Source: Oceanisphaera avium
GTDB lineage: Bacteria; Pseudomonadota; Gammaproteobacteria; Enterobacterales; Aeromonadaceae
Direction of reading: 5' to 3'
Assembly: GCF_002157875.1 (NCBI RefSeq)
Contig: NZ_CP021376.1
Span: 2,768,501 to 2,832,500, forward strand
Length of the DNA stretch: 64,000 bases
Shown: piece after piece, positions 17,734-27,660 of the stretch
How positions within the stretch are numbered: the stretch's first letter is position 1
Layout of the letters: every line of letters begins with the position of its first letter
The notes under the pieces: model-generated
Database searches by the model: none
What the model was told of the DNA's origin: nothing
The model's input: the letters and a program-made list of their open reading frames with translations, nothing else
Made by a program: the position numbers and the translations under genes

Positions 17734-18792
17734 GTGATATATGTAAATGCAAGATTCTTAACTCAGCCTATTACAGGTGTACAGCGCTACTCAATAGAAA
17801 TAAGTAAAGCGTTAAATAAGCTGGTGCCAAACGTGGTTTTTTTAGCACCCAATAATATTATTCACCCTGAGTTAGCTAAAGAACTGAATGTCAAAGTAAT
17901 AGGTAAGCGCAGCGGCCACTTATGGGAGCAGCTCGATCTTCCTCGCTATTTAAAATCAGTTAACTCCCCGTTGCTGGTTAACTTGGCTAATACGGCGCCT
18001 TTATTTTATAAAAATAAAGTGTCGACTCTGCACGATATTGCCTTTGTACGTTATCCAGAAAGTTTTTCACGCTCATTTAGATACTCCTATCAGCTGGCTA
18101 TTCCTTTTATATTAAGAAGTTCGAAAAAGGTCATCACGGTCAGTGAGTTCTCTAAGCAAGAGATATGCGACGTCTATCAAGTTGCTAAAGATAAAGTGAG
18201 TGTGATTTATAATGCGGTATCTGATGTATTTAATGAAAATACCCTCTCACCAGTAAGCTCCGATACTGAAGAGAAATATATTATGGCAGTTTCTTCTATT
18301 AATAAGCAGAAGAACTTCCATGGCCTGATTGAGGCGTTTAACTTACTTAATCAAACGAGTCATCAGCTTTATATTATCGGCAGTATTAATAAAAACTTTG
18401 CAGATCCTGAGCTGATTAATGCCATTGATAAAGACCCAAGAATTAAACTGCTAGGTCGCGTCAGTGATGAAGAGCTCACTAACTTATATGCGGGCGCGAG
18501 TGCCTTTGTTTATCCTTCTTTTTATGAGGGCTTTGGCATACCACCCTTAGAGGCCCAAGCCTGTGGTTGTCCAGTGGTGGTCTCCAATGTGGCCAGTTTA
18601 CCCGAAGTCTGTGGTGATTCTGCACTGTATTGTGCACCGGATAATATTGAAGATATTGCGAATAAAATACAAATGATGATCTCCGATAAAGATTTACGTA
18701 GCGACTTTATCGAAAAAGGTTATCAAAATATTAATAAATACAGTTGGGAGGCTTCAGCCGCTAAGCTGAATGCACTCATTCAGGAGATATAA
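17734..18792 (+). CDS. glycosyltransferase family 4
   Basis: A 352-residue GT-B enzyme with GTG start and AGGGG 6 bases upstream. It has RFLTQPITGVQRYSIE at the N-terminus and the EX7E motif in SFYEGFGIPPLEAQACG (about residue 267). The N-terminal pattern is shared with the preceding gene, so the two may be related paralogues adding similar sugars. Its stop TAA shares one base with the next ATG. Confidence 0.86.
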   Translation: MIYVNARFLTQPITGVQRYSIEISKALNKLVPNVVFLAPNNIIHPELAKELNVKVIGKRSGHLWEQLDLPRYLKSVNSPLLVNLANTAPLFYKNKVSTLHDIAFVRYPESFSRSFRYSYQLAIPFILRSSKKVITVSEFSKQEICDVYQVAKDKVSVIYNAVSDVFNENTLSPVSSDTEEKYIMAVSSINKQKNFHGLIEAFNLLNQTSHQLYIIGSINKNFADPELINAIDKDPRIKLLGRVSDEELTNLYAGASAFVYPSFYEGFGIPPLEAQACGCPVVVSNVASLPEVCGDSALYCAPDNIEDIANKIQMMISDKDLRSDFIEKGYQNINKYSWEASAAKLNALIQEI

Positions 18793-19889
18793 TGAAAGTT
18801 GCAATTGTACATTACTGGTGGTTAAGCAATAGAGGGGGTGAAGCAGTTTGCACCGCCCTATTTGAGTTATATCCTGATGCCGACTTATTTATTCATGTCT
18901 GTGATGAAGAGGTGGTAAGAAAGGCGCTGCCAAGTAACTTTACCGGTAAGATCCATAAAAGTTTTATTTCACGCCTGCCGGGTGCTAAAAAGCATTATCA
19001 AAAATACTTACCCTTTATGCCGCTGGCTTCTGAGCAATTAAATCTCACTGAATATGATCTCATTCTAAGCAGTGAGTCAGGTCCGGCAAAAGGGGTGGTT
19101 ACTCGCCCTGATGCAATACATATTTGTTATTGTCATTCTCCTATGCGCTATGTATGGGATATGTATCATGAGTACTTATCAGGCGCGGGGCGCATGATCC
19201 GCACCTTATTCCCCTTTATTGCTCATTGGTTAAGAGTGTGGGATCGGTTATCGGCCGACCGAGTGGATTATTTTATCGCCAACTCTAAATTTGTGGCAAA
19301 TAGGATCCGCAAATTTTACCGCCGTGAAGCTGAGGTTATTTATCCTCCGGTTTCCACCGATGAATTTAGTCCTAATGTCGAACGAGGTGATTTTTATCTC
19401 TGTTTAGGCCAGCTCGTGAGTTATAAGCGCGCCGATTTAGCGGTGGAGGCATTTAATAAATTAAACTTACCGCTGGTTGTGATTGGTGAGGGTGAATTAA
19501 CTAAAAAACTCACCACCATGGCCGGTCCCAACATTACGTTAATGGGGCGCCAACCCTTTCCGGTTATTAAAGACCACTTACAGCGCTGTCGTGGTTTAAT
19601 TTTTCCAGGTCAAGAAGACTTTGGCATTGTGCCTGTAGAAGCGATGGCTGCCGGTGCACCTGTGGTCGCTTTTGCTAAAGGCGGTGCCTTGGAAACTGTC
19701 ATTGATGGTAAGACAGGGGTGTTATTTGAAGAACAAACCCTGGAGTCTTTAATTGGCGCTATTGAGAAAATAGAGAAGCAAACCCTGATTTTTGACCCGC
19801 TGGTATTACAAGCACATGCCGCAACTTTTGATAAAAAGGTCTTTAAACGACAGATACAGGCGTTTGTTGAAAGTAAAATAAATTTATAA
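18792..19889 (+). CDS. glycosyltransferase family 4 (mannosyltransferase-like)
   Basis: A 365-residue GT-B enzyme with N-terminal HYWWLSNRGGEAV and HSPMRYVWDMYHEYL, both typical of WbaZ-like GT4 enzymes. The EX7E motif is EDFGIVPVEAMAAG (about residue 278). It adds one EPS sugar, possibly mannose from GDP-mannose. A terminator-like hairpin follows, so this gene closes the first part of the operon. Confidence 0.87.
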   Translation: MKVAIVHYWWLSNRGGEAVCTALFELYPDADLFIHVCDEEVVRKALPSNFTGKIHKSFISRLPGAKKHYQKYLPFMPLASEQLNLTEYDLILSSESGPAKGVVTRPDAIHICYCHSPMRYVWDMYHEYLSGAGRMIRTLFPFIAHWLRVWDRLSADRVDYFIANSKFVANRIRKFYRREAEVIYPPVSTDEFSPNVERGDFYLCLGQLVSYKRADLAVEAFNKLNLPLVVIGEGELTKKLTTMAGPNITLMGRQPFPVIKDHLQRCRGLIFPGQEDFGIVPVEAMAAGAPVVAFAKGGALETVIDGKTGVLFEEQTLESLIGAIEKIEKQTLIFDPLVLQAHAATFDKKVFKRQIQAFVESKINL

Positions 19890-19896
19890 GCAAAAT

Positions 19897-19925
19897 AAAT
19901 GCGATAGTGTGCCTATCGCATTTTT
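19897..19925 (+). terminator. terminator-like hairpin inside the EPS locus
   Basis: TGCGATAG and CTATCGCA form an 8-bp stem with a 5-base loop, followed by TTTTT. It lies between the glycosyltransferase block and manC, and would lower or insulate expression of the second half. Confidence 0.8.
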
Positions 19926-19975
19926 GAAATTTTTCCCTTTTAATTAATTTCTAAATATTTACGTCAGAGGAACTT

Positions 19976-21385
19976 ATGTTAACTCCTATTATTATGGCCG
20001 GCGGTACTGGCTCACGTTTATGGCCCTTGTCTCGTCAGCTGCATCCTAAACAATTTCTATCTCTGGCTGATGATAAGTTATCTATGTTGCAGGCGACCAT
20101 CGCCCGTTTGGCTGATTTAGATGCCCAACCCTTGCAACTAATTTGTAATGAAGAGCATCGTTTCTTAGCCGCCGAGCAACTTCGACAGCTAGGAATGGAC
20201 GACTCAACGATTTTATTGGAGCCAGTGGGTCGTAACACGGCACCCGCTATTGCTCTTGCTGCCCTACAGGCGGTGAATAAGGGTGAAGACCCCACCTTAT
20301 TAATTTTGGCAGCGGATCACCTTATTCAAGATACCGAAGCTTTTCATGACAGCATCGCTAAAGCCTTGCCCTTAGCTGAGGCCGGCAAATTAGTCACTTT
20401 TGGTATAGTACCGACCCAACCAGAAACCGGTTACGGTTATGTAGAACGTGGCGATGCCCTTGATGGTGGCGGCTTTACCGTTCGCCAGTTCGTGGAAAAA
20501 CCTGATCTGGACACGGCGAAAAGCTATCTTGAGCAAGGTAATTACTTCTGGAACAGCGGCATGTTTATGTTTAAAGCCAGCTGCTATTTAGAAGAGTTAG
20601 CTCGCCACCGCCCCGATATTTTTGAAGCCTGTAAGCAAGCCTTTGCTAATGGCAGCCAAGATATGAACTTCGTACGTATTGATGGCGAGGCATTTGCCAA
20701 CTGTCCTGACGACTCCATCGACTATGCGGTAATGGAAAAAACTGACCACGCCGTGATGGTGCCCTTAGATGCGGGCTGGAGTGACATTGGCTCTTGGTCG
20801 GCGCTTTGGGATGTGAGTGAGAAAGACGATAGCGGCAATATGCTTAAAGGTGACGTGCTTAATCACGATAGCCGTAATAACTATGCGGTTGCCGAAAGTC
20901 GCTTAGTGGCATTGGTGGGCGTAGAAGACTTAATCGTTGTGGAAACTAAAGATGCGGTATTAGTGGCTCATCGCGATCAAGTACAAGAAGTGAAGAAAAT
21001 TGTTGAGCAGTTAAAAGACGCTGACCGTAGTGAACATATCAATCATAGAGAAGTATATCGTCCTTGGGGTAAATACGATGGCGTTGATAATGGCTACCGT
21101 TACCAAGTAAAGCGTATCACAGTTAAACCTGGTGCTAAGTTATCAGTACAAATGCACCACCACCGTTCTGAGCACTGGATTGTGGTAAGTGGTACCGCCA
21201 AGGTCACCATTGGCGATACGGCTCAGTTAGTGGGTGAAAACCAATCTGTCTATATTCCGCTCGGTGAAGTTCACGCCTTAGAAAACCCGGGTGTGTTGCC
21301 CCTAGAGCTGATTGAAGTGCAGTCCGGTTCTTACTTGGGCGAAGACGATATCGTTAGATTTGAAGACAAATACGGTCGCGCTTAA
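19976..21385 (+). CDS. manC: mannose-1-phosphate guanylyltransferase / mannose-6-phosphate isomerase
   Basis: This bifunctional enzyme makes GDP-mannose from mannose-1-phosphate and GTP, and usually also converts fructose-6-phosphate to mannose-6-phosphate. At 469 residues it has the full type II length. The N-terminal pyrophosphorylase signature [19 protein letters not shown] is at residue 9. FVEKP (about residue 167) belongs to the sugar-binding site. The C-terminal cupin isomerase domain starts near RPWGKYD and contains the metal ligands in [16 protein letters not shown] precedes the ATG. It supplies donor sugar for the neighbouring glycosyltransferases. Confidence 0.97.
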   Translation: MLTPIIMAGGTGSRLWPLSRQLHPKQFLSLADDKLSMLQATIARLADLDAQPLQLICNEEHRFLAAEQLRQLGMDDSTILLEPVGRNTAPAIALAALQAVNKGEDPTLLILAADHLIQDTEAFHDSIAKALPLAEAGKLVTFGIVPTQPETGYGYVERGDALDGGGFTVRQFVEKPDLDTAKSYLEQGNYFWNSGMFMFKASCYLEELARHRPDIFEACKQAFANGSQDMNFVRIDGEAFANCPDDSIDYAVMEKTDHAVMVPLDAGWSDIGSWSALWDVSEKDDSGNMLKGDVLNHDSRNNYAVAESRLVALVGVEDLIVVETKDAVLVAHRDQVQEVKKIVEQLKDADRSEHINHREVYRPWGKYDGVDNGYRYQVKRITVKPGAKLSVQMHHHRSEHWIVVSGTAKVTIGDTAQLVGENQSVYIPLGEVHALENPGVLPLELIEVQSGSYLGEDDIVRFEDKYGRA

Positions 21386-21416
21386 GTTTTAAGTGCTCAA
21401 CTAATACTGAGAATGA

Positions 21417-22442
21417 ATGATGAATTGCGCTGTAATATTTGGCGGCTCAGGCTTTATCGGCGTTACGCTCGCACAAAGCCTGCTTGCTCAAAATGAAGTA
21501 GATAAAGTCTATTTGTATGATATCGAACAGGTATCTGCTAAAGGCTTTAATTACCGCACCCGTTTGGTGTTAGATGATCCTCGTATTATTGAAGTGCCCG
21601 GTGATGTACGACAAGTCATTACTTGGCAGCCTGAAGAGACCGTGACGTTGGTGGCGAATTTCGCCGCCATTCACCGTGAGCCAGGGCACGAAGATTATGA
21701 ATATTATGAAACTAACTTACTTGGCGCCGAGCACGTGTGTGCTTGGACTGAACAAGTAGGCTGTAATGATTTGCTCTTTACGAGTTCAATCTCGCCTTAC
21801 GGCCCAAGTGAAAAGCAAAAAGATGAACGCACTATTCCGGTGCCGGCGACGGCCTACGGTGGCTCTAAGCTTGCCGCTGAAAAAATTCACCAAGTATGGT
21901 TAGCGGCTAACCCACAACAGCGTCATTTGGTGATTGTACGCCCAGGGGTGGTATTTGGCCCCGGCGAGGGCGGTAACGTTTCTCGCTTAATTAAGGCGGT
22001 GATTAAGCGTTATTTCTTCTATATGGGTAATCAGGGCACGCGTAAAGCCGGCACCTATGTAAAAGAGTTATGCTCCGCCTTGCTGTGGGTGTTAGCTCGA
22101 CAAAAAGCAGAAAATAAAAACTTCACGCTATTTAATATGTCGATGAACCCAGGCCCTTCTATTAAAGAGTATGTGGATACCATTTGTGAAGTGGCACAAA
22201 TAGAGCGCAAGGTACTCGCGGTGCCTTATCCTCTTATGTTGGCGGCTTCTTATGGCATTGAAGTGATCGCTAAGCCCTTAGGCATTAAACACCCTTTTAG
22301 TCCGGTAAGAATTAAAAAGTTAGTGCGTTCTAATAATATTTTGCCGACTTATTTAGTTGAAAACGGATATCCCTATCAATATACCTTAGCCACGGCTTTG
22401 CAAGACTGGAAAACAGTGTGTCCTGAGGAGTGGGTAAAATGA
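21417..22442 (+). CDS. NAD(P)-dependent epimerase/dehydratase (extended SDR)
   Basis: A 341-residue extended short-chain dehydrogenase/reductase. It has the Rossmann motif GGSGFIG near residue 9 and the catalytic YGGSK motif (about residue 143), preceded by a TSSISPYG serine segment. Such enzymes epimerise or dehydrate nucleotide sugars. The exact reaction is not readable; C4 epimerisation of UDP-glucose or UDP-GlcNAc is one possibility. The gene overlaps the next one by 4 bases. ATGs at 21417 and 21420 are both usable. Confidence 0.85.
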   Translation: MMNCAVIFGGSGFIGVTLAQSLLAQNEVDKVYLYDIEQVSAKGFNYRTRLVLDDPRIIEVPGDVRQVITWQPEETVTLVANFAAIHREPGHEDYEYYETNLLGAEHVCAWTEQVGCNDLLFTSSISPYGPSEKQKDERTIPVPATAYGGSKLAAEKIHQVWLAANPQQRHLVIVRPGVVFGPGEGGNVSRLIKAVIKRYFFYMGNQGTRKAGTYVKELCSALLWVLARQKAENKNFTLFNMSMNPGPSIKEYVDTICEVAQIERKVLAVPYPLMLAASYGIEVIAKPLGIKHPFSPVRIKKLVRSNNILPTYLVENGYPYQYTLATALQDWKTVCPEEWVK

Positions 22443-23554
22443 CCACTAAATTTGATGTCGACTTTTCACTGGCGCTGCATAATAGAACCGGCAAATATTT
22501 TATTGGCCGTGACTTAATGGACGGCGCACCGGAATTTTTTAATAAAGTGTATTACTGGTGGTTTAGCTTGCCTAAGCCGGCCACCGGCTTAAGCGCTAAA
22601 GTAATTGGTCGTTTACAACATTTACACACCCGGGATCATGCATTAGGAGGGCCGTTTCGCTTATTACCGAAACGCCAATCTCAAGCGCCGGTATTGCACC
22701 TGGATCCTTTTACGATCCTGAGCACCGAGTTAGATCGTAATGATGTGGTGTTATGTCATGATGTGGGGCCGTTAACGCATCCTAACTTATTTGATCCCAC
22801 GATATGCGAAATTTACGAGCATATTTATGACATCTTGGCAGAAGTTAATTGCCACATGGTTTTTGTCAGCCGCGCTTCGAGAGACGCTTATCTAAAAGCG
22901 CGTCCTCAAGCAGCAGCCAGTAATCAACATGTGGTTTACCCCGCTATTCGCCAAGACGTAGATCCTAGCGGCTCGACAAAAGCGGTGGCAGGTGTGTCGG
23001 GTCCTTACTTGTTAACCGTAGGCAGCGTGGGGACGCGTAAAAACCAATTAGCCTGTATTCATGCCTTTGCGCAAAGTAAACTCGCCGAGCAAGGCGTGAG
23101 CTATGTTATTTGTGGCGGCCCAGAACCTGGCTTTGAAGCGGTAGCAGAAGTAGCGGCTGTGACTCCTGGTGTCGTGTTACTCGATTATGTGGATGATGAT
23201 GAGCTGAACTGGTTATATGATAATGCGTCCGGTTTTGTATTAGCCAGCTTATTAGAAGGCTTTGGTATTCCAGTCGCAGAGGCGATTAGCAAAAAGCTCA
23301 TTCCTATCGTTACCCAAGACAGCGTTCTTTATGAAGTTGCAGGCGATGGCGCATTATTAGTTGATGCTGAAAGTCATCACAGCATAGCGCAAGCGATGAC
23401 TCAGCTTATTAATATGAGTGAAGAAGAGCGTGCATCTCGGCTGCTTAAATTACAGCAAGCTATTGAGCGCTTTACACCCGAAAAATTTATTCGCGACTGG
23501 AAAATTACCTTAAAAAATATACAAAACCATAATAGTAAATATGAAACAGGGTAG
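22439..23554 (+). CDS. glycosyltransferase family 4
   Basis: A 371-residue GT-B enzyme. The EX7E motif lies in LLEGFGIPVAEAISKK (about residue 280) and a donor-binding loop in GSVGTRKNQ. I chose ATG 22439, which overlaps the previous stop (ATGA) and has GAGGAG 8 bases upstream; a GTG at 22430 is less well placed. It probably adds a further EPS sugar. Confidence 0.85.
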   Translation: MTTKFDVDFSLALHNRTGKYFIGRDLMDGAPEFFNKVYYWWFSLPKPATGLSAKVIGRLQHLHTRDHALGGPFRLLPKRQSQAPVLHLDPFTILSTELDRNDVVLCHDVGPLTHPNLFDPTICEIYEHIYDILAEVNCHMVFVSRASRDAYLKARPQAAASNQHVVYPAIRQDVDPSGSTKAVAGVSGPYLLTVGSVGTRKNQLACIHAFAQSKLAEQGVSYVICGGPEPGFEAVAEVAAVTPGVVLLDYVDDDELNWLYDNASGFVLASLLEGFGIPVAEAISKKLIPIVTQDSVLYEVAGDGALLVDAESHHSIAQAMTQLINMSEEERASRLLKLQQAIERFTPEKFIRDWKITLKNIQNHNSKYETG

Positions 23555-23557
23555 TAT

Positions 23558-24325
23558 ATGATTCCTAAAATTTATGTCGTGTCCGAGTCAGCAGATAACC
23601 CAAGACTTGATCAGCTTTATCAGCAATTTCCGCTAAATAAAAATAATTTTACCGTCACTCCCGCCGTTATGGGGGGGACCTTATTAGCAGCAGAATATTA
23701 TAATTATGTATGTAAAAATTATAATCAAACGCAGCGTATATTAAGTCCTGCCGAAGTGGGTTGTGCTTTAAGTCATTTTAATATATATCAATCTATTATT
23801 GCTGACCAAGCGGCTGCGATTGTTTTTGAAGATGATATCATGGGCAATGATATTGCCCTTGAACAAGCTAAAGAAATAGCCCAAAATATAGCGCCTCACC
23901 AAGTGGTTATTTTGGGTGGGATGAATGGCTTGCCTGAAGAAAAATTACTTAAATTTATTAATAAAGATCCCAATCCTACTTTTGGTAGCGTCACTGGCGT
24001 TAAAAAAATAGAGCCGCTTGCTTATCCTTATTTAGGGCGCACCTGTTGCTACGTACTGGGTCATGAAGCCGCTGCTATTATCGCCAGAAAACAAGAGTCT
24101 TGCTTATTTGTGGCGGACGCTTGGGGACAGTTCTCTAAAGGCACAGCCCTAGATTTTTATTACATAAATTTATTTGACCATCCCATTCTTGATGAGCATG
24201 CCAATAGCTATATTGAACAAGAAAGAAAAGGGTTAATTTATATTCCTAGTTACAAGTTGGCCATGCGCAACATGGTGCGACTGGTAAATAAAAAGGTTAA
24301 TCAATTCCAGTTATCAAGACGGTAA
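23558..24325 (+). CDS. glycosyltransferase family 25
   Basis: A 255-residue protein with the GT25 signatures LSPAEVGCALSHFNIY (about residue 62) and VFEDD (about residue 90). GT25 enzymes are best known as beta-galactosyltransferases of lipooligosaccharide outer cores and are less common in Wzx/Wzy EPS loci. It lies 3 bases after the previous gene. It probably adds galactose or a related sugar to the repeat unit, or it modifies lipid A-core; the context favours the first. Confidence 0.88.
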   Translation: MIPKIYVVSESADNPRLDQLYQQFPLNKNNFTVTPAVMGGTLLAAEYYNYVCKNYNQTQRILSPAEVGCALSHFNIYQSIIADQAAAIVFEDDIMGNDIALEQAKEIAQNIAPHQVVILGGMNGLPEEKLLKFINKDPNPTFGSVTGVKKIEPLAYPYLGRTCCYVLGHEAAAIIARKQESCLFVADAWGQFSKGTALDFYYINLFDHPILDEHANSYIEQERKGLIYIPSYKLAMRNMVRLVNKKVNQFQLSRR

Positions 24326-24364
24326 CATTAAACTTATTTTAATTATTTAAGAGTCATCAGTATT

Positions 24365-25729
24365 ATGAGTAAATTAAGCTGTTTTAAAGCGTACGATATT
24401 CGTGGTCGTTTGGGCGATGAATTAAACGAAGATATTGCTTATCGCATTGGTCGCGCCTATGGCGAAATCATTAAACCTAAAAATGTAGTGGTAGGTGGCG
24501 ATGTACGCTTAACGTCAGAGTCTTTAAAATCTGCCGTTGCCAAAGGCTTGATGGATGCAGGCGCTGATGTATTAGATTTAGGACTAGCAGGAACCGAAGA
24601 AGTCTACTTTGCCACCTCGCACTTAAAGCTAGACGGGGGTATAGAAGTGACGGCTTCGCATAATCCTATTGATTATAACGGCATGAAATTAGTCCGCGAA
24701 GACAGTAAGCCAATTTCTGGTGATACTGGCTTAGGTGAAATAGAGCAATTAGCCATTAGCCAAGACTGGCCAGAGTCTAGCGTACAAGGCAGCCTGAAGC
24801 AGATCGATCTTAAGCAAGAGTATGCTAAGCATATCGTTTCTTATGTGGATACCAATAATCTAAAGCCACTTAAGTTAGTCGTGAACTCAGGCAATGGCAC
24901 CGCAGGTCCGGCTCTAGATGCTATTGCCAAGGAGCTTGATGCACTAGGTGTTAAGTTTGAGTTTATTCGGGTTCATCACCAAGCGGATGGCACTTTCCCC
25001 AATGGTATCCCTAATCCTTTGCTGCCAGAAAACCGTGCCGCTACTCGCGATGCCGTATTAGAGCATAACGCCGATATGGGTATTGCTTGGGACGGTGACT
25101 TTGATCGCTGCTTCTTATTTGATGAGCAGGGCGAATTTATCGAAGGCTATTACATTGTTGGTTTATTAGCTGAAGCGTTTTTGCGCAAAGAGCCCGGCGC
25201 TAAGATCATTCACGATCCTCGCTTAGTGTGGAATACCACGGATATCGTAGAGAGCAATGGAGGCTTACCCATTCAATCAAAAACCGGCCATGCCTTTATT
25301 AAAGAGCGCATGCGCGGTGAAGACGCCATTTATGGCGGAGAAATGAGTGCTCACCACTACTTCCGTGATTTCTTTTATTGTGACAGTGGCATGATCCCTT
25401 GGTTATTGGTCGCTGAGCTGATTAGCACCACGGGTAAGTCGTTGTCGCAGCTAATGGCTGAGCGCATGGCTGCGTTCCCCTCTTCAGGTGAAATTAATAG
25501 CACCATCGCCGAGCCCGCGAAGGCCATCGAGCGAGTATTAGCGCGCTATCAAGCCCAAGCGCTCAATGTGGATAACACAGACGGTATTAGCTTGGATATG
25601 GGAGAGTGGCGCTTTAACCTTCGCAGCTCAAACACTGAGCCTGTGGTGAGATTAAACGTAGAAAGTCGCGGTGACGTAGCGTTAGTGGACGACAAAACCG
25701 CTGAGATATTAGCGTGTTTACGAGCATAA
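24365..25729 (+). CDS. manB: phosphomannomutase
   Basis: It interconverts mannose-6-phosphate and mannose-1-phosphate, feeding ManC. The 454-residue alpha-D-phosphohexomutase has the phosphoserine loop [14 protein letters not shown] (about residue 96), the metal-binding DGDFDRC (about residue 243) and the C-terminal phosphate-binding [12 protein letters not shown]. It lies between glycosyltransferase genes and the initiating transferase, in the same direction. Together with manC it completes GDP-mannose synthesis inside the locus. Confidence 0.96.
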   Translation: MSKLSCFKAYDIRGRLGDELNEDIAYRIGRAYGEIIKPKNVVVGGDVRLTSESLKSAVAKGLMDAGADVLDLGLAGTEEVYFATSHLKLDGGIEVTASHNPIDYNGMKLVREDSKPISGDTGLGEIEQLAISQDWPESSVQGSLKQIDLKQEYAKHIVSYVDTNNLKPLKLVVNSGNGTAGPALDAIAKELDALGVKFEFIRVHHQADGTFPNGIPNPLLPENRAATRDAVLEHNADMGIAWDGDFDRCFLFDEQGEFIEGYYIVGLLAEAFLRKEPGAKIIHDPRLVWNTTDIVESNGGLPIQSKTGHAFIKERMRGEDAIYGGEMSAHHYFRDFFYCDSGMIPWLLVAELISTTGKSLSQLMAERMAAFPSSGEINSTIAEPAKAIERVLARYQAQALNVDNTDGISLDMGEWRFNLRSSNTEPVVRLNVESRGDVALVDDKTAEILACLRA

Positions 25730-25745
25730 AGTGGAGTAGTAAATA

Positions 25746-27128
25746 ATGGCTCGTCCGATTAAAGGCGTTATCGACCGCCACCCCACCCAAATACTGGTGC
25801 CTATCTTTGATATGGTCACGCTGGTGCTGGGGAGCTTAATGGCTCACTTGTTGGTCTTTGGGAATGGAACCCTTGCCGAGCACCAAGTATTATCTGTGGG
25901 CATTATGGCTTTGCTGCTGGTGGTGCTAAATGCCGCCGGCGCTGGCTATCAGCGCTGGCGGATACAGCGTATAAACCGACTGTTATTGCGCTTAACGGGC
26001 ATTTGGTTGGGCAGCGCTGTGATTTGTTTAGTGGTGATTTTTGCGCTAGAAGTCACTGAGCGCTATTCACCACTTTGGGTCTTCCTGAGTATTTTGCTAT
26101 CGCTTTTTATCGCGGGAGCAGGGCGCATCGTGGTGCAGCTAGCGATTCGACATGCCTGGCTAAGTGGCTTATCCACTAAGAAAGTGTTCTTAGTGGGCCC
26201 CGGTGACAAGGTAGTAGCAATGGGGCGCAGAATGCGCAATATGCCCGAAGCCGGTTATATTCTAGGTGGCGTGGAGCGGATCCCGGGTGCCCCTAGTGAA
26301 AAAGACTTAGCGACTCTCGCCAGACGCGTTGAAGAAGCCAATATCGATGAAGTGTGGCTGTGTATGTCACTGGATATGGGTAAGTCTATTCGTACCATCT
26401 TGTATGCACTGCGCCATTCCACAGTAGAAGTTCGCTTTATCCCCAGCTTTTCTGATATGCAATTATTGCATTACAGCATGGGTGAAGTGGTGGGGCGAAC
26501 CAGTATTGACTTAAGTGTGTCACCCATAAAAGGCATGGCTTGGCTGGCTAAGCGTACCGAAGACTTAGTGGTAGGCACGCTGATTAGTATTTTAATTGCG
26601 CCTGTGTGCTTGGTGATTGCGGCGGCGGTGAAATTAACCTCTCCTGGTCCTGCGCTCTTTAAACAGCCCCGTACCGGAGACAATGGTGAGAATTTCAATG
26701 TGTATAAATTCAGATCCATGAAAGTACACCAAGAAAAGTCTAACCAAATCACTCAAGCGACTAAAGGTGATAGTCGTTTAACGCCTATTGGTGGTTTCTT
26801 GCGTCGCACTTCGTTGGATGAATTGCCGCAATTCTTAAACGTATTGCAAGGTAATATGTCTATTGTAGGGCCTCGTCCTCATGCCTTAGCGCACAACGAA
26901 CATTATAAAGAGCTGGTTGAGCTTTATATGAAGCGCCATAAGGTGAAACCCGGCATTACCGGTTGGGCGCAAGTGAATGGGCTGCGGGGTGAAACGGATA
27001 CGCTAGATAAAATGGAAGCCCGAGTCCGTTACGATCTCTGGTATATTAATAATTGGAGTGTCTTTTTAGACCTTAAAATTATTATTGCCACCGTGTTTAA
27101 AGGCTTTATTAATAAAAACGCCTATTAA
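25746..27128 (+). CDS. undecaprenyl-phosphate glycosylphosphotransferase (WcaJ/WbaP type)
   Basis: This enzyme starts repeat-unit synthesis by moving a sugar-1-phosphate to undecaprenyl phosphate. The 460-residue protein has four or five N-terminal membrane helices, a cytosolic Rossmann-like domain (KKVFLVGPGDK) and a C-terminal catalytic domain. That domain has a membrane segment (about 272-292), SPGPALFKQPRTGDNG, YKFRSM, SLDELPQ and GPRPH. The architecture fits undecaprenyl-phosphate glucose phosphotransferases; galactose cannot be excluded. A strong terminator follows, ending the EPS transcription unit. Confidence 0.93.
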   Translation: MARPIKGVIDRHPTQILVPIFDMVTLVLGSLMAHLLVFGNGTLAEHQVLSVGIMALLLVVLNAAGAGYQRWRIQRINRLLLRLTGIWLGSAVICLVVIFALEVTERYSPLWVFLSILLSLFIAGAGRIVVQLAIRHAWLSGLSTKKVFLVGPGDKVVAMGRRMRNMPEAGYILGGVERIPGAPSEKDLATLARRVEEANIDEVWLCMSLDMGKSIRTILYALRHSTVEVRFIPSFSDMQLLHYSMGEVVGRTSIDLSVSPIKGMAWLAKRTEDLVVGTLISILIAPVCLVIAAAVKLTSPGPALFKQPRTGDNGENFNVYKFRSMKVHQEKSNQITQATKGDSRLTPIGGFLRRTSLDELPQFLNVLQGNMSIVGPRPHALAHNEHYKELVELYMKRHKVKPGITGWAQVNGLRGETDTLDKMEARVRYDLWYINNWSVFLDLKIIIATVFKGFINKNAY

Positions 27129-27149
27129 ACACCGTGACTAAGTCAACTG

Positions 27150-27198
27150 AGTCAGTGACTGGCGGGGAGTAAGCTTCTCGTTGGTCACTGACTTTTTT
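27150..27198 (+). terminator. terminator of the EPS locus
   Basis: AGTCAGTGAC and GTCACTGACT form a 10-bp stem around a 24-base loop that is itself partly foldable, followed by a run of six T. It lies 21 bases after the last EPS gene. Confidence 0.85.
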
Positions 27199-27214
27199 CA
27201 TTCAGGTACCTGTT

Positions 27215-27580
27215 GTGCAAATATTTACCGTGATCTATAAACTAAGGTGGTTGCTGTTTGTGACCTGCCTAAGTGTCCTATGCTATGGCTTATTTCGGCC
27301 ACAAGCACCGCCCAATCCTTTTTCACATTCGGATAAGGTGCTGCATTGCTTAGCTTTTTTTGGCTTTAGCTTAGTGGCTCGCTTTGCATTTTTAAAGCGC
27401 GCGAATAGTCTTATTTGGCTGGTAGTTTTGGCACTGGCGCCGGCTTCTGAGTATTTACAGCACTATTTACAACCCCATAGAAGCTTTAGTTGGCTCGATA
27501 TTTTAGCTAACTCTACAGGCGTGATATTAGGCTTATTAGTGTGGTTAGCTCTGCAAGAGCATATTAAAAATCGCTTATAA
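27215..27580 (+). CDS. VanZ-like family membrane protein
   Basis: A 121-residue protein with about four predicted helices. It contains HSDKVLHCLAFFGFSL (about residue 33) and SFSWLDILANSTGVILG (about residue 89), matching the VanZ-like domain pattern. The biochemical role of this family is not settled. It starts with GTG 27215. It follows the EPS terminator closely and may get some read-through, but I see no evidence that it belongs to the EPS pathway. Confidence 0.8.
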   Translation: MQIFTVIYKLRWLLFVTCLSVLCYGLFRPQAPPNPFSHSDKVLHCLAFFGFSLVARFAFLKRANSLIWLVVLALAPASEYLQHYLQPHRSFSWLDILANSTGVILGLLVWLALQEHIKNRL

Positions 27581-27596
27581 ATAGTCAATACGAGAA

Positions 27597-27627
27597 ATAA
27601 AAAACGCCCAATCCTATGATTGGGCGT
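27597..27627 (-). terminator. terminator for the Tim44-like gene (possibly bidirectional)
   Basis: ACGCCCAATC and GATTGGGCGT form a perfect 10-bp stem around CTAT. On the minus strand it is followed by a T-run; on the plus strand the tail is weak (TGTTATTG). It sits between the convergent vanZ-like and Tim44-like genes. Confidence 0.85.
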
Positions 27628-27660
27628 TGTTATTGATTTACTTAAGAGGAGTATCTTGGC

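Noticed and set aside
27130..27660. Partial tRNA-Arg copy at the far end of the EPS locus, expected if it were an integrative island
   Set aside because: No stretch resembling the tRNA-Arg 3' end is visible there, and no integrase gene is present in the locus.
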